From Flaveria trinervia (taxonomy: Eukaryota; Streptophyta; Magnoliopsida; Asterales; Asteraceae): 64,000 nt of DNA. Below the pieces are notes generated by a model. It was given only the letters and a program-made list of their open reading frames with translations. It had not been told where the DNA came from and ran no database searches. Below, in pieces: positions 43,066 to 53,923 of the stretch. Each line of letters begins with the position of its first letter. The first letter of the stretch is position 1. The stretch covers positions 25,410,560-25,474,559 of the forward strand of contig CM046443.1 in NCBI GenBank assembly GCA_025506515.1, in the 5' to 3' direction. Position numbers and translations under genes: made by a program.

Positions 43066-45179
43066 CAACTACGCATTACTCTTGTCTTGAATCATATGCT
43101 CCTCTTCTGACGGGGCTAAAGTAGAGGCACCTTTTTCTTGAGCTCTCTTGGTCCTCCTTTCACTTGCAGATGTGGCACCCATAGCAGAAGTATCTCCTTC
43201 TCCTTCATCATCATCATCACCTGCTTCATCACCTCCCTCTATATCATCACCATGATCATTATCATCTGCATCCATCATCATCATCATTGTCATCATCATC
43301 ATCTCCATCATCTCCATCACCTTCTCGGATATTTAGAGGCTCTTCTTTGGATCCCTTCATTCTCAGCATAAGCTTCTTGTTCTGGGCCTCTAAATCCTGT
43401 ATCCTCTGTACTGAGTGTATGTATCTCTTTCAGCTCAGTGATCTCTTTGCTCTGAGCCTCAATCCTTTGAATGGATGAGGCATGTGTCTCCTGCAGCTCC
43501 TCAATCTGTTGGCTCTGAGCCTCGATCCTCTGGGCTTGGGAGACATTGAGCTCCATCAGCTGATTAAGCTGAGAGGCTCTTTGTTCATCTGTAGCCAGTA
43601 GCTTTAGCACTAACCTGTTAAGGTTAGCCAGCCGCTCCTCTAACCCGACAGATGGGTAAGAGGATCCAAAAATAGGTGGGACCTGAGATGAGGTCCCTGC
43701 TCCATGAGTGGTGGTGGTGGTAGTGAATGTAGAGAAGATTGGGGGTAGTATAGATGTGGGTGGCTGTGGATGAGCTGTAGTGGTGGTGGATGGGAAGTGG
43801 GTAACTGGTGGAGTTGTGGTAGGTGAGTGGTAGTAGTAGAGAGGTGGTAGTGGTGGTGGGTGGAGTGGTGGTAGTGCTGGTAGGTGGAGTGATGGTAGTG
43901 GTGGCTGTAGGTGGAGTGGTGGAAGTGGTGGTAGTAGTGATGGTGGTGATAAACATCATCCTCCCCCTCTTCTTCTTCATCCCGTGGCTGAGCCATCCGT
44001 TTCTTCCTCGAGCCCCTCGAGGTGGATGCTCCCCATGGGACGCTGCTGGGCTGATCGGGAGTATAACTAGGATCAGTAGCAGTCTCCCTAGACTCTCTAG
44101 GGCGTCCTACAACCTCCTGAATACCGGTCGGTGGAAACCACCCTGCTCCCCACAATACGATTCAAGGGCTTCTCGTCTGTATCCTCCTCCTTATCAAGAC
44201 GAAAGTCCTGATGGAACCCTGCTGCCTCTGTTCCATCTTGGGTGGATGCTGGAGATGCTATATTAGCAGTGAGGGGCCTCAAGTGAGTGGGCCCTGCATC
44301 TCCACCATAACCACTGTCATCGTCGTTGGAATCATCGTCTGGGAGCAAAAGTTTCTCAACATTAGAATCACTGTCTGCGTTGTGCCATTTTCACCTACCT
44401 GGCGCCACGTAATCAACCTGGGCTAGATGCTCGAAGAGTCTCTTCACCGGGGGTTTGACCTGCTTTCCCCAGTAGACCTTCATGCAACCTAGTGTCGTGT
44501 CATCCATTACCTCCAACGACACCGCATCTTGGCTCTCCTTAGGTAGAGAGGGCAGCTTCTCATCAATGATCATTTGGAGAAACCTAGGGTACATGCAAAA
44601 ACCCTCTTTAGCCTCCAGATTCTCTCTACCAGATAGAGAATATCATGCTCAAGAAGCTAAAATGGTGGTTCAGAACCAGTGGCACGTAGGCATTTTGAAT
44701 CTAGCCTGAAAGATCATCAAACCCACCCCTTCTCGAAGCCAAGCACTTTAGGATGGCATGTGCTAAGTACTTGTACCGGGGACACAGGTTGCTCTTGTTC
44801 AGCACACCTGCATTAATATCCCCAGCGTACTTCATCCTTAAGAAGCACCCTCTCATAGTCAGCGGGTGAAGTCTAGTAGGGTGATCAGCATCGTCACCCA
44901 AGGCAAGTACACATCGAATATCCTCAGCTGTGACCTTGATCGCCTGACCAAAATAACTACTAGTGATGCTGTAAGGCTCGTGTGTACAGTCAACTGATGC
45001 CCCCTCCCAAAAGGCCTGCCGATAGACCTATAGGGAGTGCATGTTGTGGATATAGCCCTGTAGATCCTGGATCTCATAAGGAATGTGATAATCCCTGCAA
45101 ACTCGGCGCCATTCCGAGTAGTGGCATCTAAATGAGCACATATGTTGTGCTTGGGGTTGATGGACCACCTGTCAGCCAT
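43066..45179 (-). pseudogene. Minus-strand envelope-like gene, unit 1
   Basis: The start MADRWSINPKHNICAHL lies at 45179. The N-terminal domain has FLMRSRIYRAI, ITSSYFGQAIKVTAEDIRCVLAL, LRMKYAGDI and GGFDDLSG. After a stop and a frame change it continues YPRFLQMIIDEKLPSLP. After an in-frame TGA it goes on LLPDDDSNDDD, a Thr/Pro-rich linker, a coiled coil with 21-residue repeats and an Asp/Glu tail ending DKSNA. Two stops are shared by all three units. Extra indels here shift the linker into a His-rich frame. The product is unknown. It aligns by landmarks with the plus-strand gene of the same unit. Confidence 0.55.
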
Positions 45180-45246
45180 AGATCTGTAATACAAGACACA
45201 TAGACATTAGATCACCACCTATCAAAAATCAATTCTAATTAGCTAG

Positions 45247-45490
45247 GTTGAATTCAGTCTGGTTCAATCATGCGATTGAACCATGCGACTGTGTTCAGTC
45301 GGTTGACCTGGCATGTGACTGGGTTCAATCGGGTGACTGAGCAGGCGACTGAGTTCAATCGGTGACTGAGCCTGCGATTGGTTCAATCGGCCGACTGAGC
45401 CTGCGATTGGTTCAATCGGCCGACTGAGCTCATTCGTATTATCCATTCAATCGATTGAGTCATTCGACCAGCTCAATCGCGTGATTGTTG
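45247..45490. repeat. GTTCAATCGG-CGACTGAG word array, unit 1 (first cluster)
   Basis: Words such as GGTTCAATCGGCCGACTGAG, GCGACTGAGTTCAATCG and GCCTGCGATTGGTTCAATCG repeat with variation about ten times. Their cores are short palindromes or near-palindromes centred on CGGCCG, CGATCG or similar. No gene is present. Confidence 0.75.
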
Positions 45491-45885
45491 TTCATCCTGT
45501 GTCCAGTTGCATGACCCACTGTTTGGTCAACTGATATACGAATTTGAACCAAATCTTGAAATTAGACGTCGTGTATTGGTTCCTTAGACTCACAATCATT
45601 ATACTAATAACCTAATAGCCTTGGTTTTAACATTTTGCATAGTTTAGTTAGGTTATTAGTCAACTTTTAGTGTCGGTTCTTGTAAAGGCCGAGAATTACA
45701 AATTAGGGCTCAAATCAAATCAACTTCGGTTACACAACACCGCATTGTACCTGTATACAAGTAGAACTCGTTAGAATGTCGAAATTAGGAGTGAAAATCG
45801 GTCAGTGAAAATTTTGGCAGAGTAACGGTACAGTGTGCGATTTTAAGGCGATTAGGGGGTGATGAGGTTATGCGATCGACTATGG

Positions 45886-46170
45886 ACCTATTTATGCTGA
45901 ATCTGGTTTCAATTGGCCGACTGGACCCATTCGCTCTGTTCATTCGGGCGATTGGACCTCAGTCATGCGATTGGTTCAGTCAATCACATTCAGTCGGCCG
46001 ACTGGATTTCAGTCGGGCGACTGACTCATTCGCACAGCTCCATTCGGTCGACTGGCTCAATCTGATAAGCCATTCGGGTGAATGGTTCATACTCATGTGC
46101 CATTCGGCTGTCTAGTGCATGAGTATGGTCCATTCGTATGGTTGGACTCATGGTCCAGTCGTGCGATTGG
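45886..46170. repeat. ATTCGG-CGACTGG word array, unit 1 (second cluster)
   Basis: Variants of CATTCGGGCGATTGG and CAGTCGGCCGACTGG recur about twelve times. One, CAGTCGGCCGACTG at 45991-46004, is a perfect 14-bp palindrome. The small frames crossing it have no similarity to anything I know. Confidence 0.75.
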
Positions 46171-46244
46171 ATCATACTCATGATTTTGACTTTATGACCA
46201 TTCCACACTAAAACCCTATTAACCTTTGATTAGACATTTTAAGC

Positions 46245-46395
46245 ACTCGATCATCTTAGACATGACCATTTTAACCTGGAAAACTTTTGATCACCTCAGA
46301 CATGATCCTTCTAAAAACACTTTGTCACCTCAGACGTGATTGATTTTACATTTGAAAACACGTGTGGTCACCTCAGACGTGACCCTTTTAGGTGA
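46245..46395. repeat. TCACCTCAGACGTGA motif array, unit 1
   Basis: Four variants of GGTCACCTCAGACGTGACC occur at roughly 35-50 bp spacing (near 46248, 46290, 46325 and 46365). They are imperfect inverted repeats with an ACGT core of the kind bound by plant bZIP factors. Confidence 0.7.
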
Positions 46396-47662
46396 TTAAA
46401 TCCCCTATAGAAATCCATGGCGTAGTCCAATATTTAACAAACTGAATTGACGAAATTTAAACAAAATAAAAGACTTAAAACAGAAATACAAAACTAAAAC
46501 TTGTTTTTGAGGGTTTGTGAGGTGTAAATCCTAAGATAGAAATCTAATGAATTCGGTTCCTGAAAAGGCAGCTTCAATTCATTTTGACCATAGATGAACC
46601 AATTCAGTTTGGAATCATACAGGAATTTCAAATCATTCGGTACATTTTATCAAAAACCATTTGATGCTCGATTCTTGTTTTTCATCTAGAGTCGTCAGCA
46701 AGTTCAGGAAATCATACTAGTACTGTTAGATCCCCACATTGATTTGGACTTTCAAGAATTGTAGCCACGATGATTGTCAATACTGGTCCTCTTAAATCCA
46801 TACACAGACTTTTGACGCAGATTGGTGATAGTTTAAGGTTTGATTATTTCAACAAGCATTTGTGGATCCCACACTATATGGTAATCAACATTCCTCAGGA
46901 GATTTTTGAGCGGTCTCAGGGTAGTTTTCAAGAAGAAACTATTCTTAGAACTTTCAAAGAGAAGCCAAACCTCAGGTCAGTGCCACCGCACAGCAGAGAG
47001 GCACATAACCTATCTTCTTGTTTGAGCAAGTTTAATCTTTTTGCATATATCTCACCAACAACATAGGTTATTAGTTTGATTGCTTTTGCATTTTTCCATG
47101 TGCTTTTGCTCATATTTTGGTCATACGCACACATTTGTGGCGTTTATTCTGCTCGTCACCCCTAATTGGAATTTTGTTGATTGTGTTAACCAGGGATAAG
47201 ATGATAACCCACAACATTGTTGAACAACTTAGTTTGTTCTTGAGATCACCAATAGGTCTAATCATCTATTGTGTTGAATCTACCGACATATCATCTATGG
47301 TCTAGCAACTTCTAGGTCTACTTTCTTTGTGTTACCTTAGTAGTAGCTAGTTTATTATCATTTTTCCTTTTATATTGCTCAGACTACACAGACTTATAAT
47401 TTAAACTTCACATCTTATTCAATGTAAACTTTTAAAGTCCCAATTGATTTGTTCCTGTGTACTATCATTTTCCAAAGTCATTGAATCGGTATCACAGATA
47501 CGATCTAGTTTCTATCAGCTAGCCTCTCCTCCTCCCTCGTTTTTTTATTTATTATAATGTTACTAACTAAACCTATTCTCCCCCTAAAATTCTAAAATCG
47601 TAACCAATTTTCGCTTTTTAGGATTTTAATAGGCGACAAAAAAACACCAATTTATTAAATAG
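46396..47662. other. AT-rich spacer of unit 1
   Basis: A plus-strand open frame at 46770-47066 contains HLWIPHYMVINIPQEIFERSQGSF and FKEKPNLRSVPPHSREAH. In unit 2 its first part is shifted by an indel. I do not recognise it. The rest is AT-rich with no gene signal. It could be LTR or leader of an unidentified element. Confidence 0.4.
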
Positions 47663-47900
47663 TGTTGGACCAAAAGAACCAATGAGCCGGATCAGAAAAA
47701 CCTTAAGTCCCACAGATGTCACAACAACTGCTGAAGTCCACAACAGCTGAAGACAAAGTCTGAAGACACAAGTACTGAAGACAAAGTCTGAAGACAAGTG
47801 CTGAAGACAAAGTCTGAAGACAAGTGCTGAAGACAAAGTCTGAAGACACAAGTACTGAAGACAAAGTCTGAAGACAAGTGCTGAAGACAAAGTTTCAACA
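47663..47900 (+). repeat. SIRE-like LTR fragment (left), unit 1
   Basis: It starts TGTTGGACCAAAAGAACC, the same as the sequence after the polypurine tract at 51587. The two copies agree over about 180 bp with a few substitutions (for example GATGTC versus GACATC). The rest of the LTR, primer site, gag and pol are absent. It passes directly into the leader of the envelope-like gene. Confidence 0.7.
47747..47893. repeat. Minisatellite in SIRE-like LTR, unit 1
   Basis: Tandem repeats of 26-28 bp built from two half-units, TGAAGACAAAGTC and TGAAGACAAGTGC (or ACACAAGTAC). The array has about five to six copies here and fewer in the right LTR. Confidence 0.85.
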
Positions 47901-48033
47901 ACTGATGACTAACACCAAAACCTTCAGTCGTTTTCTAACCCTACCCTTTAAATACCTTATCCCACCTTCAGAGTTTTTACTTTATTCTCTCTCAAACCTA
48001 ACGTTCAAAAAACTCTGTAACCTCTCTTCATCA

Positions 48034-51000
48034 ATGGCGACCATGCAACTAAAACCTCGACACAACTGTGTCGCACATCTCACAAAATCGCCATACTGGA
48101 CCAAGTTTCACAACGCCATTGATTTAATGGTTCAGTCACCTTACAAAACGGCTTTTCTGTTAAATCCCACCATATATGCTGAATCTCTTAACCAATTCTG
48201 GACAAACGTCACTCTTGTCTTTGAGGAAATGACACAGAGTCTCTTCAATCGTTTGTCCATCGTCAAAAAGTGGTCATTACTCCAGACATTCTTCGCCAAA
48301 CCCTCAATCTGGATGATGCCACTTTCCCAACTGGTTATCCAAAGGGCACAATCGATCAATCATTTGCCCAGCATGGATACCAGGGTGACCTGAGTGCATC
48401 TACAATATTGAAGAAACATTTCCAGGATGCCGAACGTCTCATCTTTCACCTGGTAAATGTCTGCCTTGCCCCCAAGACTTCATCATGGGATCAAATGTCC
48501 ACACGGTGGCAACAGGTATGTACTCCATCCTTGAGCAACAACCTTTAAATTTTTCTGAAATACTATTTTTAGAGCTCAAGGATATGGCCCAAAAACAACT
48601 TGCTAACCGTTGGATATTATATCCTCGGTTCATAATGGCCATAATTGAAAACCAGCTTCAAGCTGAGGGACTTGTTGGCCTGGGAGTCCCTGCTACGGCT
48701 GTATTGCCTGAAGTATACTCCCGGCACAACTCTGACCAATCACTAAAAATGGCTGCCAAGCTGCGCAAACCCACGCAGCTGGAACCCACATCCACTACCT
48801 CCAAATCCAAAGTCCCCACCAACCCACTAAAAAGAAGACAAAAAAGGCTACTCAGGGAAATGAGTCCCCTGAGGATGCCCCTGCAACACAAACGTAGGCT
48901 ATATCCACTGGTTATAACCCCCTAGTGGATACAAGGACTTCACCAGCCACAGCCGCTCAGGATTCCTCTCGAAAGGAGCCTGCAGCAACCAAAGAAGGGG
49001 TACCCACTAATCTGGGATCTTCCTCATTTGAGGAGATTGCCATTGAAGAGCACCATTCTCCCCAGGTGCATACTGATTTTATCCCATCTCCCACTGCAAC
49101 CGCCCCACAAAGTCCTACTCTCATTATTGCAAACGTGCTGACTTAGCTGCATGCCTCTCCTCCTCCCCAACAAACACCAACAAAGGGGAAAACCACAGCA
49201 ATTGAGGATGAGGATCAACATGCTTCTGACAGCCCACAACACAAGGGTTTAACTGTTCTATCTCCTGGTGTGGATATGGAGACCAGAACATCTGGGGAGG
49301 CTGCCACCTCTTCTGAATCAGCACATGATCAGACTGAGGCTGGTAACATAGCTCAGACCTCACCAGAGGCAACAGCTGATGAAGGACATTGTCCTGGGGC
49401 TGGAAGTCCCCAGTTCCAAGAAAAAGGGGCACATGCTAAAACTGGTCTACACCCAGTGCATGTACATCCTGCCACAAGCTGGAGGTCAGGTGATTCAGCA
49501 TCTGCTTATGATGACCTGGGCTTCTTTTATGATGTTCTGGCCCAGAACACATTCTTGAGGAAGAAGTCAGTAGACTACAAAGACTACTTGACCAATTCTC
49601 TCACACAGCAAGTCCATCTGCCACCAACATAAACCCACAGATGGCACCTTCACCTGAAGGTCTCCCACACACTCAGCCACTCAAAACTTCCAAGCCACCA
49701 ACCTCTATTTTTGGCACTGCTTCTTAGGGACAGAACCCCTCTGAGCAAATAACTGCTATCTTTCAGCAATCCCTACCTCTCATCACCCCAATGATCACAG
49801 ACATTGTGATCAAAACCATGGATGAGAGGCTTCCCTCGATCATACAACCCCTGGTGGAGGAGATTGTGAGCACAAGGCTTTCTGCTACTCAAACCCTTGC
49901 AACCAATGCAACCAAAAAGGGGGAGAGTCAGTCAGTGAAAGCAAAGAGGAAGAGCATAGAGGGGAAGAAAGAAAAGGAGACTGAGAAGGAAGAGGAGTTT
50001 GTGAAGGGAGCTGACATTGATCAAGTGGGTGAAAGTCACAAAGACTTTCATGTCACATATAAGAAGAGGAAGGTTGAAGGAAAAGAAAAAGAGCTCGAAC
50101 ACGATGAGATGATCAAAATGGCGGATGCTACACACAGTAAATCAATGGACTCCATTATTGATCAACTGTATAGACAGGGGTTCGATACTACACACTTGAC
50201 TCAGAGATTAGGAGACTTGAAGTTGAAGAAATTAACTCAAGATGGGGAAGTTATGATGCATTAGAAAGAGAAAGACTAGAGATCATGATCAGATTCATTG
50301 CAAAGTACCTTGGGAGATCATTGATCGAGATTAAGTCCTGGAACAGGGACAGTATCTTGGCAATAACCACCAAGATCTGTTCGTCCGAAGCATACACTAA
50401 GGGATTGGTGATTGAAGCACTAAATGAGGCAGGTGCTGGGAAAAGAAAGGAACTAGCAAAACACTCAAAAGCCTCACTCACTACAAGAATGCTAGAACAA
50501 CCTGCAAAACCTCCCACTTCAAAATCACCACTACCACAACCCACTAAACCAACTCCTTTACCCTCAAAACCAACAGCCGATGATGCACCCAAGAAGAAGA
50601 AGAGAAGGGTGTTGAGGCTAGAAGAAGAAGAAGAAGAGGATGATGAGGAAGAAGATAGGATGCCTCTTTCCGCAGTCCTAACTTTGCCTAAAGCCAAACC
50701 TATGCCCATCACTCCCACCTCACAGATGGAAGCTGTGAGAGTAAAGATAGAAGAAGAACAACAGCAAAAGCTTCATGATGATGAGATGCTGAAAAGCATA
50801 GACAAAACTTATGCTGCTTCTTCATCAATAATCAGTAAGAAGAAAGAAGCTCTGAGATTGTACACCCTTGCTAACAGATTTCAATATCAAAAGGAAAAGG
50901 TGAGAATATGGCCTGATCCTAGGGTGGCTCACAGAATTGTGAAGAAAGACATTCCTTCGAGATACAAGGGCCAAGTAAAAAGGATCGTAGATGAAGAGAT

Positions 51001-51369
51001 CATAGTGGTCCTTGTAGTATCACCCTGGGAAATTGTAGAAGATTTCAAGAAGGCCTATGAAACTAACAGCCACCCCAAAAGATGTTAGAGAACAGAGTAA
51101 TTAAAAACAGGTTAGTCTACAAGAGGCTTGAGAACTTCAAACAAAATGAGCTCAGTCTGTTACTTGAAGGGACTCACCCAGATGAGTTTGCATACAGACA
51201 GATCACAACAGTTGAGCTCAAAAATGGCAAACAGGCTAAGTACATTTCAGAGCTGTATGGGCGTGAAGGATTGTTTGATGGTGGAGCTGAAAATCTTACC
51301 ATGGAAGAACAAATTATGTTTCTCAGAGCATACACCAGAGAATCCTACAGGCTTATACATAAGAAGTAG
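48034..51369 (+). pseudogene. Plus-strand envelope-like gene, unit 1
   Basis: The start MATMQLKPRHNCVAHL is the first ATG after a CT-rich leader. Landmarks in order: NQFWTNVTL, VVITPDILRQTLNL, DQSFAQHGYQGDLS, SSWDQMSTRW, ILYPRFIMAIIENQL, a Ser/Thr/Pro-rich middle, MITDIVIKTMDERL, Lys/Glu-rich coils, the basic cluster PKKKKRRVLRLE followed by an acidic run, and FKQNELSLLLEG to the stop. Indels near 48190, 48517, 48830, 49560 and 50194 break the frame relative to unit 2. Function is unknown. Its nearest relative in the window is the extra ORF at 32988-36373. Confidence 0.65.
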
Positions 51370-51577
51370 ATTTCATGGATAGGACCACAACCCTGTGTCC
51401 AGTTCCCCAAAGTCAGGGCTCCTATCCATACCATGCCAACCAAATATCAGAAATCTATTCCCAGGCCAGTGCTTAATTGGGTCATCTTCTTAGCTGATCA
51501 AGAAGGAAAAAGACCAATCTTATTGCCAACAATAAGGGGGACCTCAATAAAGTTAAGGTTCTGGCTGCATTGGTTCA

Positions 51578-51586
51578 GGGGGAGTT
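51578..51586 (+). other. Polypurine tract of SIRE-like remnant, unit 1
   Basis: GGGGGAGTT-type purine run directly before TGTTGGACC, as in the SIRE-type element at 36811. Confidence 0.7.
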
Positions 51587-51768
51587 TGTTGGACCAAAAG
51601 AACCAATGAGCCGGATCAGAAAAACCTTAAGTCCCACAGACATCACAACAATTGCTGAAGTCCACAACAGCAGAAGACAAAGTCTGAAGACAAGTACTGA
51701 AGACAAAGTCTGAAGACAAGTGCTAAAGACAAAGTCTGAAGACAAGTGCTGAAGACAAAGTCTGAAGA
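51587..51768 (+). repeat. Truncated right LTR, unit 1
   Basis: The first 182 bp of the SIRE-like LTR, broken off inside its minisatellite at the tandem junction GAAGACA/ATATTC. Confidence 0.8.
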
Positions 51769-51803
51769 CAATATTCAAATACACATGATTCAAATAACAT
51801 AAA

Positions 51804-53923
51804 CAACTACGCATTACTCTTGTCTTGAATCATGTGCTCCTCTTCTGACGGGGCTAAAGTAGAGGCACCTTTTTCTTGAGCTCTCTTGGTCCTCCTTTCA
51901 CTTGCATGTGGCACCCATAGCAGAAGTATCTCCTTCTCCTTCATCATCATCATCACCTGCTTCATCACCTCCCTCTATATCATCACCATGATCATTATCA
52001 TCTGCATCATCATCATCATCATCATTGTCATCATCATCATCTCCATCATCTCCATCACCTTCTCGGATATTTAGAGGCACTTCTTTGGATCCCTTCATTC
52101 TCAGCATAAGCTTCTTGTTCTGGGCCTCTAAATCCTGTATCCTCTGTACTGAGGATGTATGTATCTCTTTCAGCTCAGTGATCTCTTTGCTTTGAGCCTC
52201 AATCCTTTGAATGGATGAGGCATGTGTCTCCTGCAGCTCCTCAATCTGTTGGCTCTGAGCCTCGATCCTCTGGGCTTGGGAGACATTGAGCTCCATCAGC
52301 TGATTAAGCTGAGAGGCTCTTTGTTCATCTGTAGCCAGCAGCTTTAGCACTAACCTGTTAAGGTTAGCCAGCCGCTCCTCTAACCCGACAGATGGGTAAG
52401 AGGATCCAAAAATAGGTGGGACCTGAGATGAGGTCCCTGCTCCATGAGTGGTGGTGGTGTAGTGAATGTAGAGAAGATTGGGGGTAGTATAGATTGGGTG
52501 GCTGTGGATGAGCTGTAGTGGTGGTGGATGGGAAGTGGGTAACTGGTGGAGTTGTGGTAGGTGAAGTGGTAGTAGGTAGAGAGGTGGTAGTGGTGGGGGT
52601 GGAGTGGTGGTAGTGCTGGTAGGTGGAGTGATGGTAGTGGTGGCTGTAGGTGGAGTGGTGGAAGTGGTGGTAGTAGTGATGGTGGTGATAAACATCATCC
52701 TCCCCCTCCTCTTCTTCATCCCGTGGGGCTGAGCCATCCGTTTCTTCCTCGAGCCCCTCGAGGTGGATGCTCCCCATGGGACGCTGCTGGGCTGATCGGG
52801 AGTATAACTAGGATCAGTAGCAGTCTCCCTAGACTCTCTAGGGCGTCCTACAACCTCCTGAATACCTCGGTCGGTGGAAACCACCCTGCTCCCCACAATA
52901 CGATTCAAGGGCTTCTCGTCTGTATCCTCCTCCTTATCAAGACAAAAGTCCTGATGGAACCCTGCTGCCTCTGTTCCACCTTGGGTGGATGCTGGAGATG
53001 CTATATTAGCAGTGAGGGGCCTCAAGTGAGTGGGCCCTGCATCTCCACCATAACCACTGTCATCGTCGTTGGAATCATCGTCTGGGAGCAAAAGTTTCTC
53101 AACATCAGAATCACTGTCTGCGTTGTGCCATTTTCACCTACCTGGCGCCACGTAATCAACCTGGGCTAGATGCTCGAAGAGTCTCTTCACCGGGGGTTTG
53201 ACCTGCTTTCCCCAGTAGACCTTCATGCAACCTAGTGTCGTGTCATCCATTACCTCCAACGACACCGCATCTTGGCTCTCCTTAGGTAGAGAGGGCAGCT
53301 TCTCATCAATGATCATTTGGAGAAACCTAGGGTACATGCAAAAACCCTCTTTAGCCTCCAGATTCTCTCTACCAGATAAGAGAATATCATGCTCAAGAAG
53401 CTAAAATGGTGGTTCAGAACCAGTGGCACGTAGGCATTTTGAATCTAGCCTGAAAGATCATCAAACCCACCCCTTCTCGAAGCCAAGCACTTTAGGATGG
53501 CATGTGCTAAGTACTTGTACCGGGGACACAGGTTGCTCTTGTTCAGCACACCTGCATTAATATCCCCAGCGTACTTCATCCTTAAGAAGCACCCTCTCAT
53601 AGTCAGCGGGTGAAGTCTAGTAGGGTGATCAGCATCGTCACCCAAGGCAAGTACACATCGAATATCCTCAGCTGTGACCTTGATCGCCTGACCAAAATAC
53701 TACTAGTGATGCTGTAAGGCTCGTGTGTACAGTCAACTGATGCCCCCTCCCAAAAGGCCTGCCGGATAGACCTATAGGGAGTGCATGTTGTGGATATAGC
53801 CCTGTAGATCCTGGATCTCATAAGGAATGTGATAATCCCTGCAAACTCGGTGCCATTCCGAGTAGTGGCATCTAAATGAGCACATATGTTGTGCTTGGGG
53901 TTGATGGACCACCTGTCAGCCAT
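51804..53923 (-). pseudogene. Minus-strand envelope-like gene, unit 2
   Basis: The C-terminal frame is open for 397 codons (51898-53091): LLPDDDSNDDDSGYGGD, a basic patch SRGSRKKRMAQP, a Thr/Pro-rich linker, a coiled coil with QRIEAQSQQIEELQETHASS-type repeats, and an Asp-rich tail. A two-base deletion near 51905 replaces the last residues found in units 1 and 3. The N-terminal part has a frameshift near 53700-53765. The two stops shared by all units are present. The upstream frame begins MADRWSINPKH at 53923. Confidence 0.55.

Larger units (their letters stand above)
43031..51768. repeat. Tandem unit 1 (about 8.74 kb)
   Basis: It begins CAATATTCAAATAC and ends GTCTGAAGA. The same beginning recurs at 51769 and 60511, giving periods of 8738 and 8742 bp. 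The two full units correspond along their whole length, with differences mostly small indels. The unit contains two envelope-like pseudogenes on opposite strands, motif arrays, and a SIRE-like LTR pair. It is the most diverged of the three by eye. Confidence 0.92.

Noticed and set aside
43069..43371. Frames rich in Ile/His/Asp on both strands near 43.1-43.4 kb as separate genes
   Set aside because: The plus-strand frame is the shadow of the GAT-rich acidic tail of the minus-strand gene.
45247..46170. CRISPR-like array from repeated words
   Set aside because: Words are variable in sequence and spacing, without constant repeats and unique spacers, and the DNA is a plant genome.
46770..47066. 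Open frame IHRLLTQIGDSLRF...FAYISPTT as a host gene
   Set aside because: No recognised domain, and the copy in unit 2 is broken at its start by indels, so I left it within the spacer description.
47618..47901. Minus-strand frames with repeated Leu/Cys/Phe words (LCLQHLSSDFVFS)
   Set aside because: They are translations of the 26-28-bp LTR minisatellite and not genes.
48510..48525. AG/GTATGT splice-donor-like site in the plus-strand envelope-like gene
   Set aside because: Unit 2 has one more base here (CAGGTAATG) and reads through, so the apparent donor in unit 1 is created by an indel.
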